From Pleurotus djamor (taxonomy: Eukaryota; Basidiomycota; Agaricomycetes; Agaricales; Pleurotaceae), in contig JAPEVF010000159.1 of assembly GCA_029747585.1 (NCBI GenBank), forward strand, positions 1 through 64,000: 64,000 bases of DNA, read 5' to 3'. Shown one piece after another: positions 23,033 to 36,942 of the stretch. How positions within the stretch are numbered: position 1 is the first letter of the stretch; each line of letters begins with the position of its first letter. The notes below the pieces were generated by a model. That model was not told the DNA's origin and searched no databases. It was given only the letters and a program-made list of their open reading frames with translations. A program made the position numbers and the translations under genes.

Positions 23033-25628
23033 ATGTCATCACACAATATCAACACAGGGAATGGAACCTTTAACGTCGCTAGAGTTCAGTACAACCTGAA
23101 CCAGATTTCTCACCATTATCACGGCTCCCATGCGAAGGTTCTACATCATAACGAAGTGACAGATTCATCCAAGCCTCCAATAAGCTTCAGGACCATCGAC
23201 AGGATACGTTCCCTCCTCGTCCGTCTCATGCTTTCTTCCACGCTTGCTATCAAACCACTCTTGGAGAAGTTGGATACGATCGTTTCCCTCATTGAGCACG
23301 TCAAGAAATATATGATAATCCTCGACTGTGTCCCTCTCCTGCGAACATATCGCTTTTTTCAGCGTACTCTCTCGGTCCTCGATAAATATAATGCCCGCTT
23401 TCGTCAGCTACTTATAGACATGGAAAACTACGAAGCTGTCATACAGGAGCAACTGCCGGGTTGTGGCTTCCTTCGAGGCCTACTTCTGCACTGCCTTGCC
23501 CATTTCCTGTGGCGCCCCAAGCTTTATTCAATGAATACTTTCATTGTCCAAAACAGGGCAGCATTACAGGAAACTTACCGCTTCTTTACTATGTGCGTCA
23601 TCCTTGATCCGTTTAGTCGAACAAATGGACTGTTACTCATCGCTAGCTACGCACGCATCGTGATCACAGGTCAACATTTTGGGATGGACTTGCCTATTCT
23701 GAAATCAACGAAGCCAGAGCATCGCTCTTGGAAGACGAGCATGAATACTTTCATTCACAAGACGTACGATACTTGCCCCCAGCGCAGGTAGTCGTGTTTG
23801 ACCATATGGACAGAACTTTGTGCATCCCTGTCGAGTTCTGCTATTCATGGGTGGTAAATGCCTACAAGTTGAAATCCCCATGATATACGGTTTTGACACT
23901 CTCAAACAGGAATTCAATCTCCTTGTTCAGATTTGGTGCCGCGACGTGCCTGGAGCAGACCTTATTCGCAGTAATTCATGGGAGCTCTGTGACGGCCAGA
24001 GCAACTTCGTCATCGCTCGTTCAGACACTTCTCCATTACAGCTCAAGGAAAATATGCAATTGGCGATCAGTATTGTTCTCAAGCTGAGTGCGCCTCGCCC
24101 AGGTATCTGTCCACATTGTCAGTTAGACAATAGCTTTCAACGACCAGTCAATGGACGCTTAGTGTGGTGAGTTTTGAGGACACAGTCAATTCCACTTTAT
24201 TCAATCTTCTGTCGGCCCAGTTTGTCTTGTTCCACGTCCTTTGGGGTCTCTAAACCAATTCCCCACTCGATGACAAGAGGACTGTTTCAGTTGGATGGCC
24301 CGATAGACTACCCCTCACTACGCCGCCAAGTTGCAATCTTCGTTTCCTATCCCGTGTGGTGGCTATGGCTAGCAATCCTTGACTACCACAGTCCTAACCC
24401 AACCACATGCCGGGAAAGCATGACCTTTGCCCCCGACCATGCCTCCCAGGGCGTTGATGAGTCCCAGACACAGTTTAGGCGTGTAACCGTCCTTGCAGCT
24501 AAAGATCCCCCTCAGCACCCGGTTGGAGCGCGTCAAGAACCCTCTGTTTACTCGCCTCTCTCCTCTGAAAGTACTTCCAGCGTAGCTTCGCCAACCCTGC
24601 CAGAACCCACACCTTACGCCAATGCGGGTGATGATCAATTTGTCCCGCCCAACTCTCCCCAGCTTGAATTTATATTAAAGCCATCCTTTATGGACCCTAG
24701 CAGCTCTGTGGAGTCCCTGACAACCATTTACAACATACCACCACATGTGGAAACTACCCGCCTCCCCGTGGCCGATTCCCTGATGTTATCGCACATTTTG
24801 AGCGACTCGACGTCTAAATTTCCTAACGTTCATGCTGGTTTCACAGACCTATCACGCCATGTTTCCTGCCCCGAGAGGCTCGTAACCACCATCACTGAGG
24901 CTCGCCTCACATTCAAAACTGACCCAAGCATCATCATGTACGCACTTCGTCCTTCATACCGCTAATTCCCAACAATCATTGTAGATTACTAGGCAAAGCG
25001 CACTCTGGCCGATCTTTGGTGCGTACTATCTCGCATATGTTGCTCCCACTCCAACCTGTAAATTCCTAGTTTATCAACATGGCCATCAACGGCGGTGCCG
25101 TGCGGGCCGCAGGCTTTCCCAGTATGAACACATCGGACTTGTCACAGTGTTCTTTACAGGAGCTTGGAGAAGAACTGCGAATATATATTTGTCGACGCAC
25201 CTATAACTGACGAAGCCAAGGAAGCGGCGGACATCCTCCAGAAATCCATGGATCTGATCTATGGGACATATGGGCTCCGGGATAGGCGGCTTAACGTCGC
25301 CTTGATCTGCTTAGCCAGCAATAAATCTAAATCCAATAGGCGACGCCTTCAGGCAAAGCCGACTCCCAAAGGCCGCATACCTAAAGGACCGGGCTTCCTG
25401 GCGAAGTTTGTCGAAAGACCCACGATGGACAAACCTGAGTTGCTCGAAGTGACTTCCGCTTTCATGGGCACGACAACTAGGGATCTGCGAAATTCATGGG
25501 TTCGCCAACAATTATTCGACATATGGGGGCAGAACATACCAGAGATCCATCGTTGTATCAAAAATTATAAAGATGCGTGGCGCTTGATAGACCAACTAGA
25601 GCATTATACGCGCCAGGAAGATATTTAA
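23033..25628 (+). CDS. ULD-type ubiquitin-like / zinc-ribbon / P-loop-like fusion reading frame
   Basis: Exons 23033-23592, 23670-23850, 23910-24166, 24221-24937, 24985-25018 and 25070-25628 connect in phase (about 770 codons). The start MSSHNINTGNGTFNVARVQY is the Asn/Gly N-terminus common in agaric multidomain proteins. A helical region follows, then a ubiquitin-like ULD segment (VVVFDHMDRTLCIPVEFCYS, FNLLVQIWCRDVPG). A zinc ribbon comes next (CPHC, with CLSC created exactly by the 24166/24221 splice), then a Ser/Pro-rich linker. Last is a degenerate P-loop (LLGKAHSGRSLFIN) with a G3-like IFVDAP. The frame slips by one base near 25150-25166. Two overlapping genes, the second starting near 24420, is the alternative. 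Confidence 0.6.
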
Positions 25629-26427
25629 AATGCATTGACTTCCGAAGCCACCTTCCGATTACACGCTTCGGTTCCCTTCTGTCGAAGGACGCTTCTTTAG
25701 AAGTTGGGTATCGTTGTTCAATAAGTACATCCTATTACTTTTTCATGTAACTGCATACGCATCACTTCTTCTCTGAATCCACTAATTCAAGGAAACCCAG
25801 ATGGCGCCCCAGATAATAGTTCTCATCCGTTCTACATGGACGGTCTGGACCTGGATCAAATGCGTCGATGTGCGTCGGATAGCTTGAGCCACGATTTTCT
25901 GACATGGACATCTGGCGAAACGGCTCAATCCTACAAAGGACCAGTTGGTACTACTATTAGTTGCCTGCAGGCTTGGGAAGATACGGAGTATCGTTCCCTA
26001 ACGCAATGATGGAAAATGGAGAGGTGACCTGAAGTAGGTGGGATGCCGACTGCAGCGAAGTTCACTAAATCAAATTCATTGCAGTATGAGTATGAAGGAA
26101 TAAGTAAATTTGTACTAAAAGAAGCGTCCTTAACCAAGAAGAAATATACCCATCCCGTTGTCCATCAATCCAACAACCCCACCGTTCATCATGTATGTAG
26201 CATGAACCGCGTGACGGACACCGACAAACGAGCGAACGACCTCTCCTCACTGCACACACACATCTCCTTTTACCTCATCACCTCACCTCAACCCCCAACC
26301 TCAACTTCACCTCGCCACTACAACTGACACCAAACTACAGACACCACACACACACAAGACACCGAGTATAGACTCGCGCATCCATTACATACACATTCAG
26401 ACCGAACGGAGTGGGGAGGGATTTGGT
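25629..26427. other. intergenic region, no gene seen
   Basis: About 800 bp between convergent genes. A (CA)-rich tract lies near 26340-26360. A 94-codon plus-strand frame at 26043-26327 is low complexity (His/Thr/Pro) and is not supported. Confidence 0.5.
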
Positions 26428-28855
26428 TTAGAACAACGCCCACAATGCCATAAAGACAGGAACGAAGAGAGTGTTGAGCATCATGCTAGCTGATGCTGAT
26501 GCGCCGTTACCGTTACCTGCGGACGAGGAAGGTGTTAGTTAAGAGTTGAGACGTCGCAGAAGAAAGTAAGGGGAATAGGAGAGAAGAAGGAAGGAAAGCG
26601 AAAGGTGAGTAGATGCGGGAGTGGACGTACCAGTACCCGAATTTCCACCAGTACCCGTGCCCGATCCACCGCTCGTGCCAGCATTCCCACCTTGCCCAGG
26701 CGTACCTACAACAGTCGTAACAGATCCAAACGCATCAGTCGTCGTAAACGTCGTGATCGTAGAAGTCGAAGTAATCGAAAGCGAATTTGATGATACAACA
26801 GAGGCAGTTGCGGAAGTCGAAAGCGAATTTGATGTTGACAAAGCAGAGGAAGAAACAACAGACGAAGACCCAGAAGGAGAAGAAGCTAAGGTATGAGTAC
26901 ATCAACTCTTAAAATGCAACGAAGCAGGGAGTGTACCGCACCTGAAGAACCACCAGCGGCGGCTGACAATTCGGCGAACCCGATAGACGGCGGGTCTGCT
27001 CTATAGATCGAATACACATTTTTCTACGGCAATCTCATCAGTACACCAACGAAGAAGGAAAAACAGAGAGAATTGCTCACCAAGAAAACATCACCAACGA
27101 CCCATTCGGGGTTACCACCTCCGCTAACGATACTACTTCCCAACCCAAGATCGAAAACACCTCCAAGACACTGACTGCTCCCAGGCGCCAACCTCCCAAG
27201 GTTCATATCCCTCGGGTTGATCGGCCACACCTTCCCACCGTACGAGATGCTCATACTAATCTGCGCCGAACAAGGGAACGAGAAGAAGCCGTCCATTCCC
27301 TGCACAGGCTGGGAGTTCGGTACGGCCGCCCAGATAGCTTGTACGTCAGCGGTAGGCCCACCGATGAGGGTGGTACCCGTGTCGATGGCGGAGACACCGG
27401 CATCACCAGTGGAGACGCGTACGTTCTGTCCGTTGACGGTGATACTCGCAAGGTTGAGCAGCCAGAAAGTACGGGTGGATCCACCAGTGAGAGGGAGGAA
27501 CTCGACTTCGCCTTGGAAAAGGGATGTATTGCGGCCGCCGAGGGTAAACGAACCACCAGCTTGTTCGAGTTGCACGCCTGGAACACCACGGAGGCGGTGA
27601 AGGTAAAAGGACATCTCGGGTTGCGCGAGTCTGTTGGCGCTATCTTGGTTGTTCAACAAGTTCATCCAGAACGGCGTACTCCTCGTGGAGCTGATGGCAC
27701 CGAACGCGAGACCGAGAATACCAGAAACACTGCCGTCCAAAAGCCCGCTGGTCGTTTGATCAACAGCCAGGAACGTCTGACCGGGGAACGAGAAAGGTCC
27801 CATCGAGACAGTATCTTGAGACACTGCACCAGCGACTGCACCAGAGCCGTACCTACATCATAAATCGACGAGTACATCAATCAGCTTGACTATTCGCAAT
27901 GATAGTAAGGCGAGACGAACCGAATAGTCACTCTCTGACCTCCGCCCGCAGTACCAGAAGTTCCTCCACGCATACTGGAACTCTGACCGGGGTTGAACAG
28001 CGGTGTCGTCGAATCGCACGTCGTACAGGCGGTATCGGCCACCCAAAGATCCGAAGACCCCGTGTCGAGGATCACATTCATCGGTTGAGGTCTACAAATG
28101 ATCAGGTCAGTAAACGGGAAGTTTTTCATCCAAATGGGGATGATGTGATGACAATGAGTAAAACATCTGATGAAAATCCTTGAACGTTGACGGTGGTCAT
28201 CCGTCAAGTCGTGGATCAACTAAGCTGAACATTGAACAAGGCCCAACACCTTAGGGCGGAACCAAGGCTTCCTTGGCCTAGTTACCCCACCCAAGACTAA
28301 GAGCCAAGTGCCGCAGCTTGCGAGCCAAGAAAGGCAATGCAAACTCCACGATGACGACGGGATTGAAAAAATAGACGGAAACGACGACTCACGGTGTGCC
28401 AATGGAGACTGTGCCAAAGTAACTCGAGTCCGCACGCTGCGAAAACAAGGAATTGAGTTGATTTGATCATGAACAATACAGAACAAAGCACGTACCTGGT
28501 TGATGACGGGCAGATCAGCCGTTTGCTGCCTCTTGCCCATCAATCTATCCCGTTTCTGTGCATGCGTCTCGTAGCCATACTTGGCACGAATACCCTCCCC
28601 AACGCCTTCCCAGTAGGACAAATCTAGTGCCGGGGCACTCGAGTTCCAATGAGAAGCCCGTTTCGTCAGTTCGATGTGGATTGCGCCTGAATCTGGGTCG
28701 CGGCGGTAGTAATGAGAGTGGGCATTAGGATTCGGTTGGTCGGCGTATTCGTATTTGGGAGGGTTTGCATAGTTCGCATTGGAAAGTGGGTTCGGGGAGG
28801 CGTCGACGAGAGCGGTGGATATGAGGGTTGTGGTGAGCAGGGCTAGAGGGATCAT
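26428..28855 (-). CDS. pepsin-like (A1) aspartic protease, secreted, probably GPI-anchored
   Basis: Seven exons, 28855-28496, 28436-28393, 28091-27921, 27852-27081, 27023-26942, 26885-26631 and 26516-26428, stay in phase and give 590 aa. An N-terminal signal peptide (MIPLALLTTTLISTALVDA) and a propeptide ending near KRQQ precede the enzyme. The two catalytic aspartates are in VILDTGSSDLW and SAIDTGTTLIGG. After the catalytic domain comes a Ser/Thr-rich and Gly-rich stalk. The C-terminus (ASASMMLNTLFVPVFMALWA) fits a GPI signal: small residues, then a hydrophobic tail. It probably cleaves proteins at the cell surface or wall. One intron (28092-28392) is 301 bp, far longer than the rest. Confidence 0.9.
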
Positions 28856-30429
28856 GACTGGATATCGTCGGCGTCGTCGGCGTCGTCGTCGCTGAGGGTG
28901 TTGGTCGTCGGGTAGGATGATGGGGAGAAGAAGAAAGCTGCGAGTGTGGGAGTACGCCTGTTACTCTGACAGCTGGAATGGACCGGGAGACTGAGAGAGG
29001 GAGCGGGGAGAAACGACGCTATAAATGTGGAGTCCTTGCTCGTGGTGGAAGAGAAAGAGAGAGAAGAGCAGGCAGACAAGAGAAACGAAGAAATCACTCG
29101 GCAAACTGTCACACCGTCAAATGCTATTCCGCCAAGCAACACGTGATCTTCCGTTTCGAAATTCGCAATTTTGAGACGACTGTATGTCTCGATCTGACAT
29201 GTCTTTTCCAGACCTAACTTGTGAATGGGGAGACTCTCGCTTGTAATCTGACTGAAAAGCTGCCTTGACTTGCCTTGGGGAACTTTGCTCGAAAGGATCG
29301 ATGACGGGCGCCAATGGAACCTGACTGCCTTGGCGCTTACCAACATTCCTTGCTCGCTCCCCGTCGTCAGCTAACGACTGCGCTCCATCAACGGTCCGAT
29401 CAACAATCATCATGCGCCAGTGCTGAAGGGGTACTGCAAACCACCGTCTTTTGGCTGTCTTACAGTTATGCATCGCATCAGCAACGTTTCTGATTCTTGG
29501 CACAAGCATTGTGCTGATGCGAACTGCGGAATGATCCTATGCATTTGGACTTACCCCGTGCTATTTTCTCTCAGTTCCGACGGATTCCTGCACTCTGTAT
29601 AAATATCTCAGTCCCAAGCTTGGAAAGGGACTCACTCAATCAAGCGACCTTGAGGACTTCATATAGGTAGCAGGCCTATTTTTACCGTCCTTGTTCTTCC
29701 CAGCGCAGTCCAATTTCCACGAACTGGGCTCGCTTTCATTCGACGAAACGGTCCAAGTATCGGGCATCCCATGGTTCTCTACTTTTTCAATCCTTGCAAA
29801 TATTATTAAGGAGGGTGCAAAGAACTCTCCGATGTCTATGGTCGCCCGGAGGCAGACTGTGACATTTGGCTCTTGTGCGACGCGACCGATGCCATGGATA
29901 GCTGATAGGCTTGTGTCTCTCGTTACAAGCTGCAAGCCTTGAGCTCGAGCCGCAAGTACTGTCCTATTTCAATCAATTCGCCACCCCGTTGTGACCGTGA
30001 CGACCTAAATCTGGGGGCCAATTCGTCAGTTTTGCCCAAGGACCGTGACAAGGGGGTATTTTCGTCAACTCGCCTCTAAATCTTTGGTGAACTGAGGCCA
30101 GAGCAAGGCTTTTTTAACTTGAATAACAGAGTAAACCGGCGAGTATCTTCTCAAAGGGCCGAAAGAAGAAGAAAAGCCGCAGTCGTGAATATTTTCGAAT
30201 TTTTTGGCCATTTTCCGCTAATTTTCTTCGGAAAACCATTCGTCAGTTACCTCTGTGACCCGTGACATGGGCAAAATTCCGTCAGTTTGGGGGGGTCCTG
30301 TGACGCGTGACTGACGAATTGAATGAAATGCAACAGTATCTGAGCAACGCATCTTTGTCTTCAGTCCTCATCCAATATTTCTCGATACACAACGCGCAGC
30401 ACCAGTATAGCTAGTATGCAAATGCTAAT
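28856..30429. other. 1.6 kb without a supported gene
   Basis: Upstream region of the aspartic protease and beyond. Several open frames of about 60-165 codons exist on both strands, all without recognisable domains. Around 29985-30320 the phrase GTGACCGTGAC and related CCGTGACA / CGTCAGTT words recur, so this is probably old repetitive sequence. Confidence 0.45.
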
Positions 30430-30833
30430 AGAGTATATCTGCAGCTCGTCGCGAACTAGTTGCGACAGACAAGCATCGTTAACAAGGGTCCAGTAACAGT
30501 TTTGAAGTTGTGGAAAGCCAAGGATGTCATGTGACTGGGCGCCTGTAGGACTTGGGCCTTATTCAAGCCTTGTTAGCATTTCCCCCACCTCCATGTTTGA
30601 GAACGGTGGCTACGGAAAACCACCGTAGAAATACACAAGAATTGCTGGCAATACACAGCGGGCCTGGTATCATCGGCCCATCTACGGCTTGGATAGGGGA
30701 TGTCAGGAGATTGAAGAGGGGATAGGAACGGCCAGAGCCAAGATCGAAACCAAAAAACCCGACGCCAACCTTGGCATCACTGCCGCGGCGCGAACTAGTT
30801 CGCGACGAGCTGCAGATGCTTATACTCTAATCA
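30430..30833. repeat. MITE-like element with inverted terminal repeats
   Basis: The left end near 30430-30464 (GAGTATATCTGCAGCTCGTC then GCGAACTAGTT) is matched inverted at about 30797-30833 (reading GAGTATAAGCATCTGCAGCT then CGTCGCGAACTAGTT from the other strand). The arms are about 30 bp and enclose about 330 bp without coding potential. Each arm contains the palindrome CGCGAACTAGTTCGCG or one mismatch of it. The size fits a non-autonomous DNA element. It lies 48 bp from the tRNA gene. Confidence 0.6.
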
Positions 30834-30881
30834 GAGGCTGACAGATTTACCAAAACAATTCACAGCACAATACTAATGAAT

Positions 30882-30955
30882 TGATTCGACCCAGGCTCGA
30901 ACTGGGGACCTTCTGTGTGTTAGACAGATGCGATAACCAACTACGCCATCGAACC
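30882..30955 (-). tRNA. tRNA-Val (AAC)
   Basis: A 74-nt minus-strand cloverleaf. The acceptor stem is GGTTCGA with TCGAATC, the D-loop contains TTGGTTAT, the anticodon loop CTAACAC has anticodon AAC, and the T-arm is CCCAG-TTCGAGC-CTGGG. There is no intron. The sequence is identical to the copy at 51698-51771. No strong T run follows the 3' end. Confidence 0.93.
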
Positions 30956-31035
30956 GGTTGATAGACTTGAGAAAAGTAAGATTGTCACTCTGAAAGTCTT
31001 AATGCAAGGAGTAGAGTGACTAGAGTAGGTAGATG

Positions 31036-33447
<2,412 letters not shown>

Positions 33448-34406
33448 TTGATTTTGGCGGTGGCACTTGGGGAAAGGACCCTGAGGTTGAGGCTTTGAAG
33501 TCACCCTGAACGCACTTCAGTGAGCTTATACCTAGCCGCACAATCAACCCAGGCAGCTCTTTCCAAACGCCAGCGCGGTCCTGGCGGACGCAGAGTCAGC
33601 AGGATTCGGGTGAGTCGTTTCATGGAGTTATAAATACATAGTTCTGACATTTACCCCCATGGCAGGCCGACTACGGTCGGTGTAGTCCTTGATCACAGCT
33701 ACAGAGACATCGACATCTCTAGTGCTTTCAGCCATGCACTTTTCTTTCAACGACATCTATCACAACCTGACCGGTCTGAAACTGTTGACGGTCTTAGGCG
33801 ATACTTCAATGTTCTCCGGGCATGAACGCTCGTTTTTTNCATATGTGTTGCTACGGAGGGACCAGTACCGTGGCTCGAAGGCGCTCTTGTGACTTGGAAG
33901 ATGGTGTCAGGACGTGATCATTGATTGCGTCTCACAAATATTCAATATGCCTCGTCGTTCGCACCACCACGACCTTCTACAGTCGGTGCGCAACTACTCA
34001 TGTATCAATGAAATTTGCTGATGAACACCAGGATTGTCATGAGATGCACCTCCTTCCGGCATCATCAAAAGATGGAGAAGCGAACCGTGGAATATTTCGA
34101 AGACAACCATATGCCTACCTTTCGAGTCGCACCTACTGGACTGATTCCGCTCAAATTGAGCTCTATTTTAGAACTTGATCTAATCAACCTTCCGACGTCT
34201 CGTTCTGGCAGACATTGGCAATTTGTGTATCATACCCCCTTGATTACCCCCGACAGAATGCCTCACAAGGTGGTTTCCGTGAGACACAGCTGTCTTGGTC
34301 GTCATCCCATGAGATCTTTTCAATAGGAAGGCTGACTTAAAACCTGTACTCCTTCGACAATCGAGAAGCTACCTTCCCTCCTCCTACTAGTCTAGTTTCG
34401 TTCAAC
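33448..34406. other. intergenic region, no supported gene
   Basis: Divergent promoter region between the GH47 gene and the DUF6534 gene. Frames at 33689-33892 and 33921-34326 are short and show no domain. An N lies at 33839. Confidence 0.5.
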
Positions 34407-36353
34407 ATGTCTCGATACGATGTAACGTCAGTCACTTCTTTCTTCAGACGCACAGCTGCTAGGGCCTGATATATCTTCTCCAGAGCAGGTCCCCTGTTCA
34501 TTGGTTACTCTCTTAGCATGATTCTCTACGGCGTACGTTGTATTCTTCGAAAGCCATTCCATCACGCTAATCTTGCCCATCGTTTAGACATTGGTCGTTC
34601 AGGTACGCGAGATGGGTTTTGTCTTCCTCCGTATTGTTGCCGACCGGTTCTTGGAAGACCTTCTTCTATCATCAGGCATCAAAGAAGTATGTGCCACAAA
34701 GAAGCCACCACCATCTTTCACACTGACATGTCTTTGTAGAGATAGGCTTTGGATCCGTCTTACGGTATGACTCCTGGTGCCAAGATGTCATCAGGGGATA
34801 CTTACTCTCAGGCTCTCTAGGTCCTCTACCTATTTGCAATGGAAACCGCCATTACTGGCTACAACATGAGAGAGAAATACGCAGATGACCGAATTACGTT
34901 CGCAGTGGCAGCTGGTGGTACGTTCCTGTGTTTTTATCACCGCCTTTTCTGCTCACTGGTTCGACAGAACGCCTCAGACAGTCGGTCACTTCCATGACGA
35001 ACTTGAGTCGCAGTAAGCATCTGCCAATATCAAACCGGATGTGTCTAACCAACACTCCTATCAGTGCTTTCCATCAGTCAGTAACAAAGCCAAACGCTTT
35101 TGATGGTACCCACTGACTTAACGGACATCAATTCTCCGCTGCATACACAGACGCAATTCTTACCGTGAGATCTCCTCGGAATCACTTCGTGTGTATGTAT
35201 GACTGATGGAAAAATTAGGTCTTGGTGTCAACGCCCGTACAATTGTTTTTAGCTTGGCGCATAAAACTTCTCGGTGGACCCAGAATCATCCTTGCCATCA
35301 TCACCTTTACCGCCATCGGCTCTTTTGGTATGTGTTTCGTCCGACACTTCGCGTCCGTATATACTGATTTGCTGTCAAGTCGCTGGTGTGACGACGAGTG
35401 TTTATGTTCCTCGCGGTGATGAGGCAGAAGCGATCATGACTCTCGGATGGGATTCAAACCTCGCTAAATCGTTTGCCCCGGAAATATCTTGGCTGGCTCT
35501 GTCGGCTATATCAGACATCGGAATCACTGGGGCATTGGTGTATACTCTCGTAAGGATAGGCTCCATGGGTCATCGCACTCGCGGTCCTCATTTACTTTTC
35601 TCGGATAGCATGGCAAGAAGACTGGGTTCAAAGGCTCCGATGACGCTGTTACAAAGATTGTGCGGTGTAAGTGGTTTTGTTTTTGGCGCTCCTGCCTTAG
35701 ATACTGATTCAAGCATCGCCCATCGGCGTTACAGTTGCAATAGAAACAGGTTTGATTACGACGATTTTCACTTTGGTGGAAATTGCCTTGTTCTGTGTGG
35801 CATATGTACGCACCACTCTTAATTTCCTTCACATCTGAGATGCTTAATCCAATTTCAGTTCACCTTCCAGTCATAGTAAGTTTGGGGATATAATTGTCCG
35901 TTGGATATCTCTTCTGACGGAGTTGAATAGCTATTTCATCCCGGACTTCATCTTATCCAAGGTCTACGCAAATACTCTTCTCGCCACGCTCAACTCTCGG
36001 AATACCTGGAGCAAAACGATGTCAACGAACGTCGAGTTCTCCTCTGGAATGGCGTTTGAGACAAATCCGAACTTATCTACCACTGGGAATGGCGTACGTG
36101 TTCTCTCATTCATTGCATTTCGTCAGTCTGAAATATGCTGTTTCGCAGAGCACGAGAGTGCCAACTTCTACAGCGAGCTCGCATACGAAGGTGCGCTCGA
36201 AAGGATCTCATATCAACCATTGACTGATTTTTCCCTTAGCGACTTCGCGTCACCTCTCACGAGCTTGGGCCGCTAGATGAGACCGACTCCATGGAATCAT
36301 CCTCTCATGGTAACACAGAGAAGTCATCGTTCAACAACATAGACCGCGTTTGA
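34407..36353 (+). CDS. DUF6534-type multi-pass membrane protein
   Basis: A gene with at least 13 short exons. Well-supported ones include 34407-34426, 34484-34532, 34588-34602 (15 nt), 34658-34686, 34740-34764 and 34821-34917, then blocks at about 35220-35550, 35612-35669, 35717-35811 and 35931-36353. Conserved blocks are AGPLFIGYSLSMILYG at the N-terminus, STPVQLFLAWRIKLL in the middle, then WLALSAISDIGITGALVYTL, KTGFKGSDDAVTKIVR and IETGLITTIFTLVEIALFC. The segment after the last helix is LSKVYANTLLATLNSR. This order is diagnostic for the large agaricomycete DUF6534 family of about seven-helix membrane proteins of unknown function. The exons around 34970-35160 are the least certain. Confidence 0.82.
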
Positions 36354-36942
36354 CATGAGCCAGAACCACGGTGTAAGATGTCAGAACAAGCCATGGCTCA
36401 ACTTTTATACGTTCGAAACTCGGCGGCGGAGCGATATCACACCTTTTATATCTCAGATCTCAGTATCCACTCTCTAATGAAGAGTCGCTATTGATGGTCG
36501 TAGCTCTAACTCACTTCCCCTCGTTGTGATCATTGATGAATGAAATGCGAATGGCTTGTTTAAACTCTAACCTACATTGCTCTAATACACATACATACTC
36601 TATTACGAATGAGAAGAAGACCGTGGTGTGGCCTTCTGGTCCATCAACAACTCCGATCTTCCTTTCTGACCGCCCTTAGGCACTGGCGGATAGTTAATGG
36701 CTATCATGGGCCTTCCTTACTGGCAATCCCAGGTAGTCCCAAGATTTTTAATATTGTTCCATCCAAGATGGAAGTGACGAACCCTGAAGCAGCTTGTTTT
36801 GGAAATTCCTAGCGCTCGGGCCACCCCAGGCATCACGCACTGGAAATGACGCCCTCGACCTGCCATCATCAACGTCGAACGGTAACGGCTCCATCTCAAA
36901 ACTGCGGTACGTGCATTTCCTTGATTCTTTGTCTCAGTGCTC

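Noticed and set aside
27217..27863. Plus-strand frames of 127 and 174 codons
   Set aside because: Antisense to the catalytic exon of the aspartic protease, which is certain.
28852..29346. 164-codon minus-strand frame upstream of the aspartic protease
   Set aside because: It ends in an Asp-rich simple-sequence stretch at the protease start and shows no domain; likely promoter sequence.
29636..29935. 99-codon minus-strand frame
   Set aside because: No domain or partner exon recognised; left as non-coding.
30882..30955. tRNA as integration site of the MITE-like element
   Set aside because: The element ends 48 bp away and the tRNA is complete, so there is no sign that it was used as a target.
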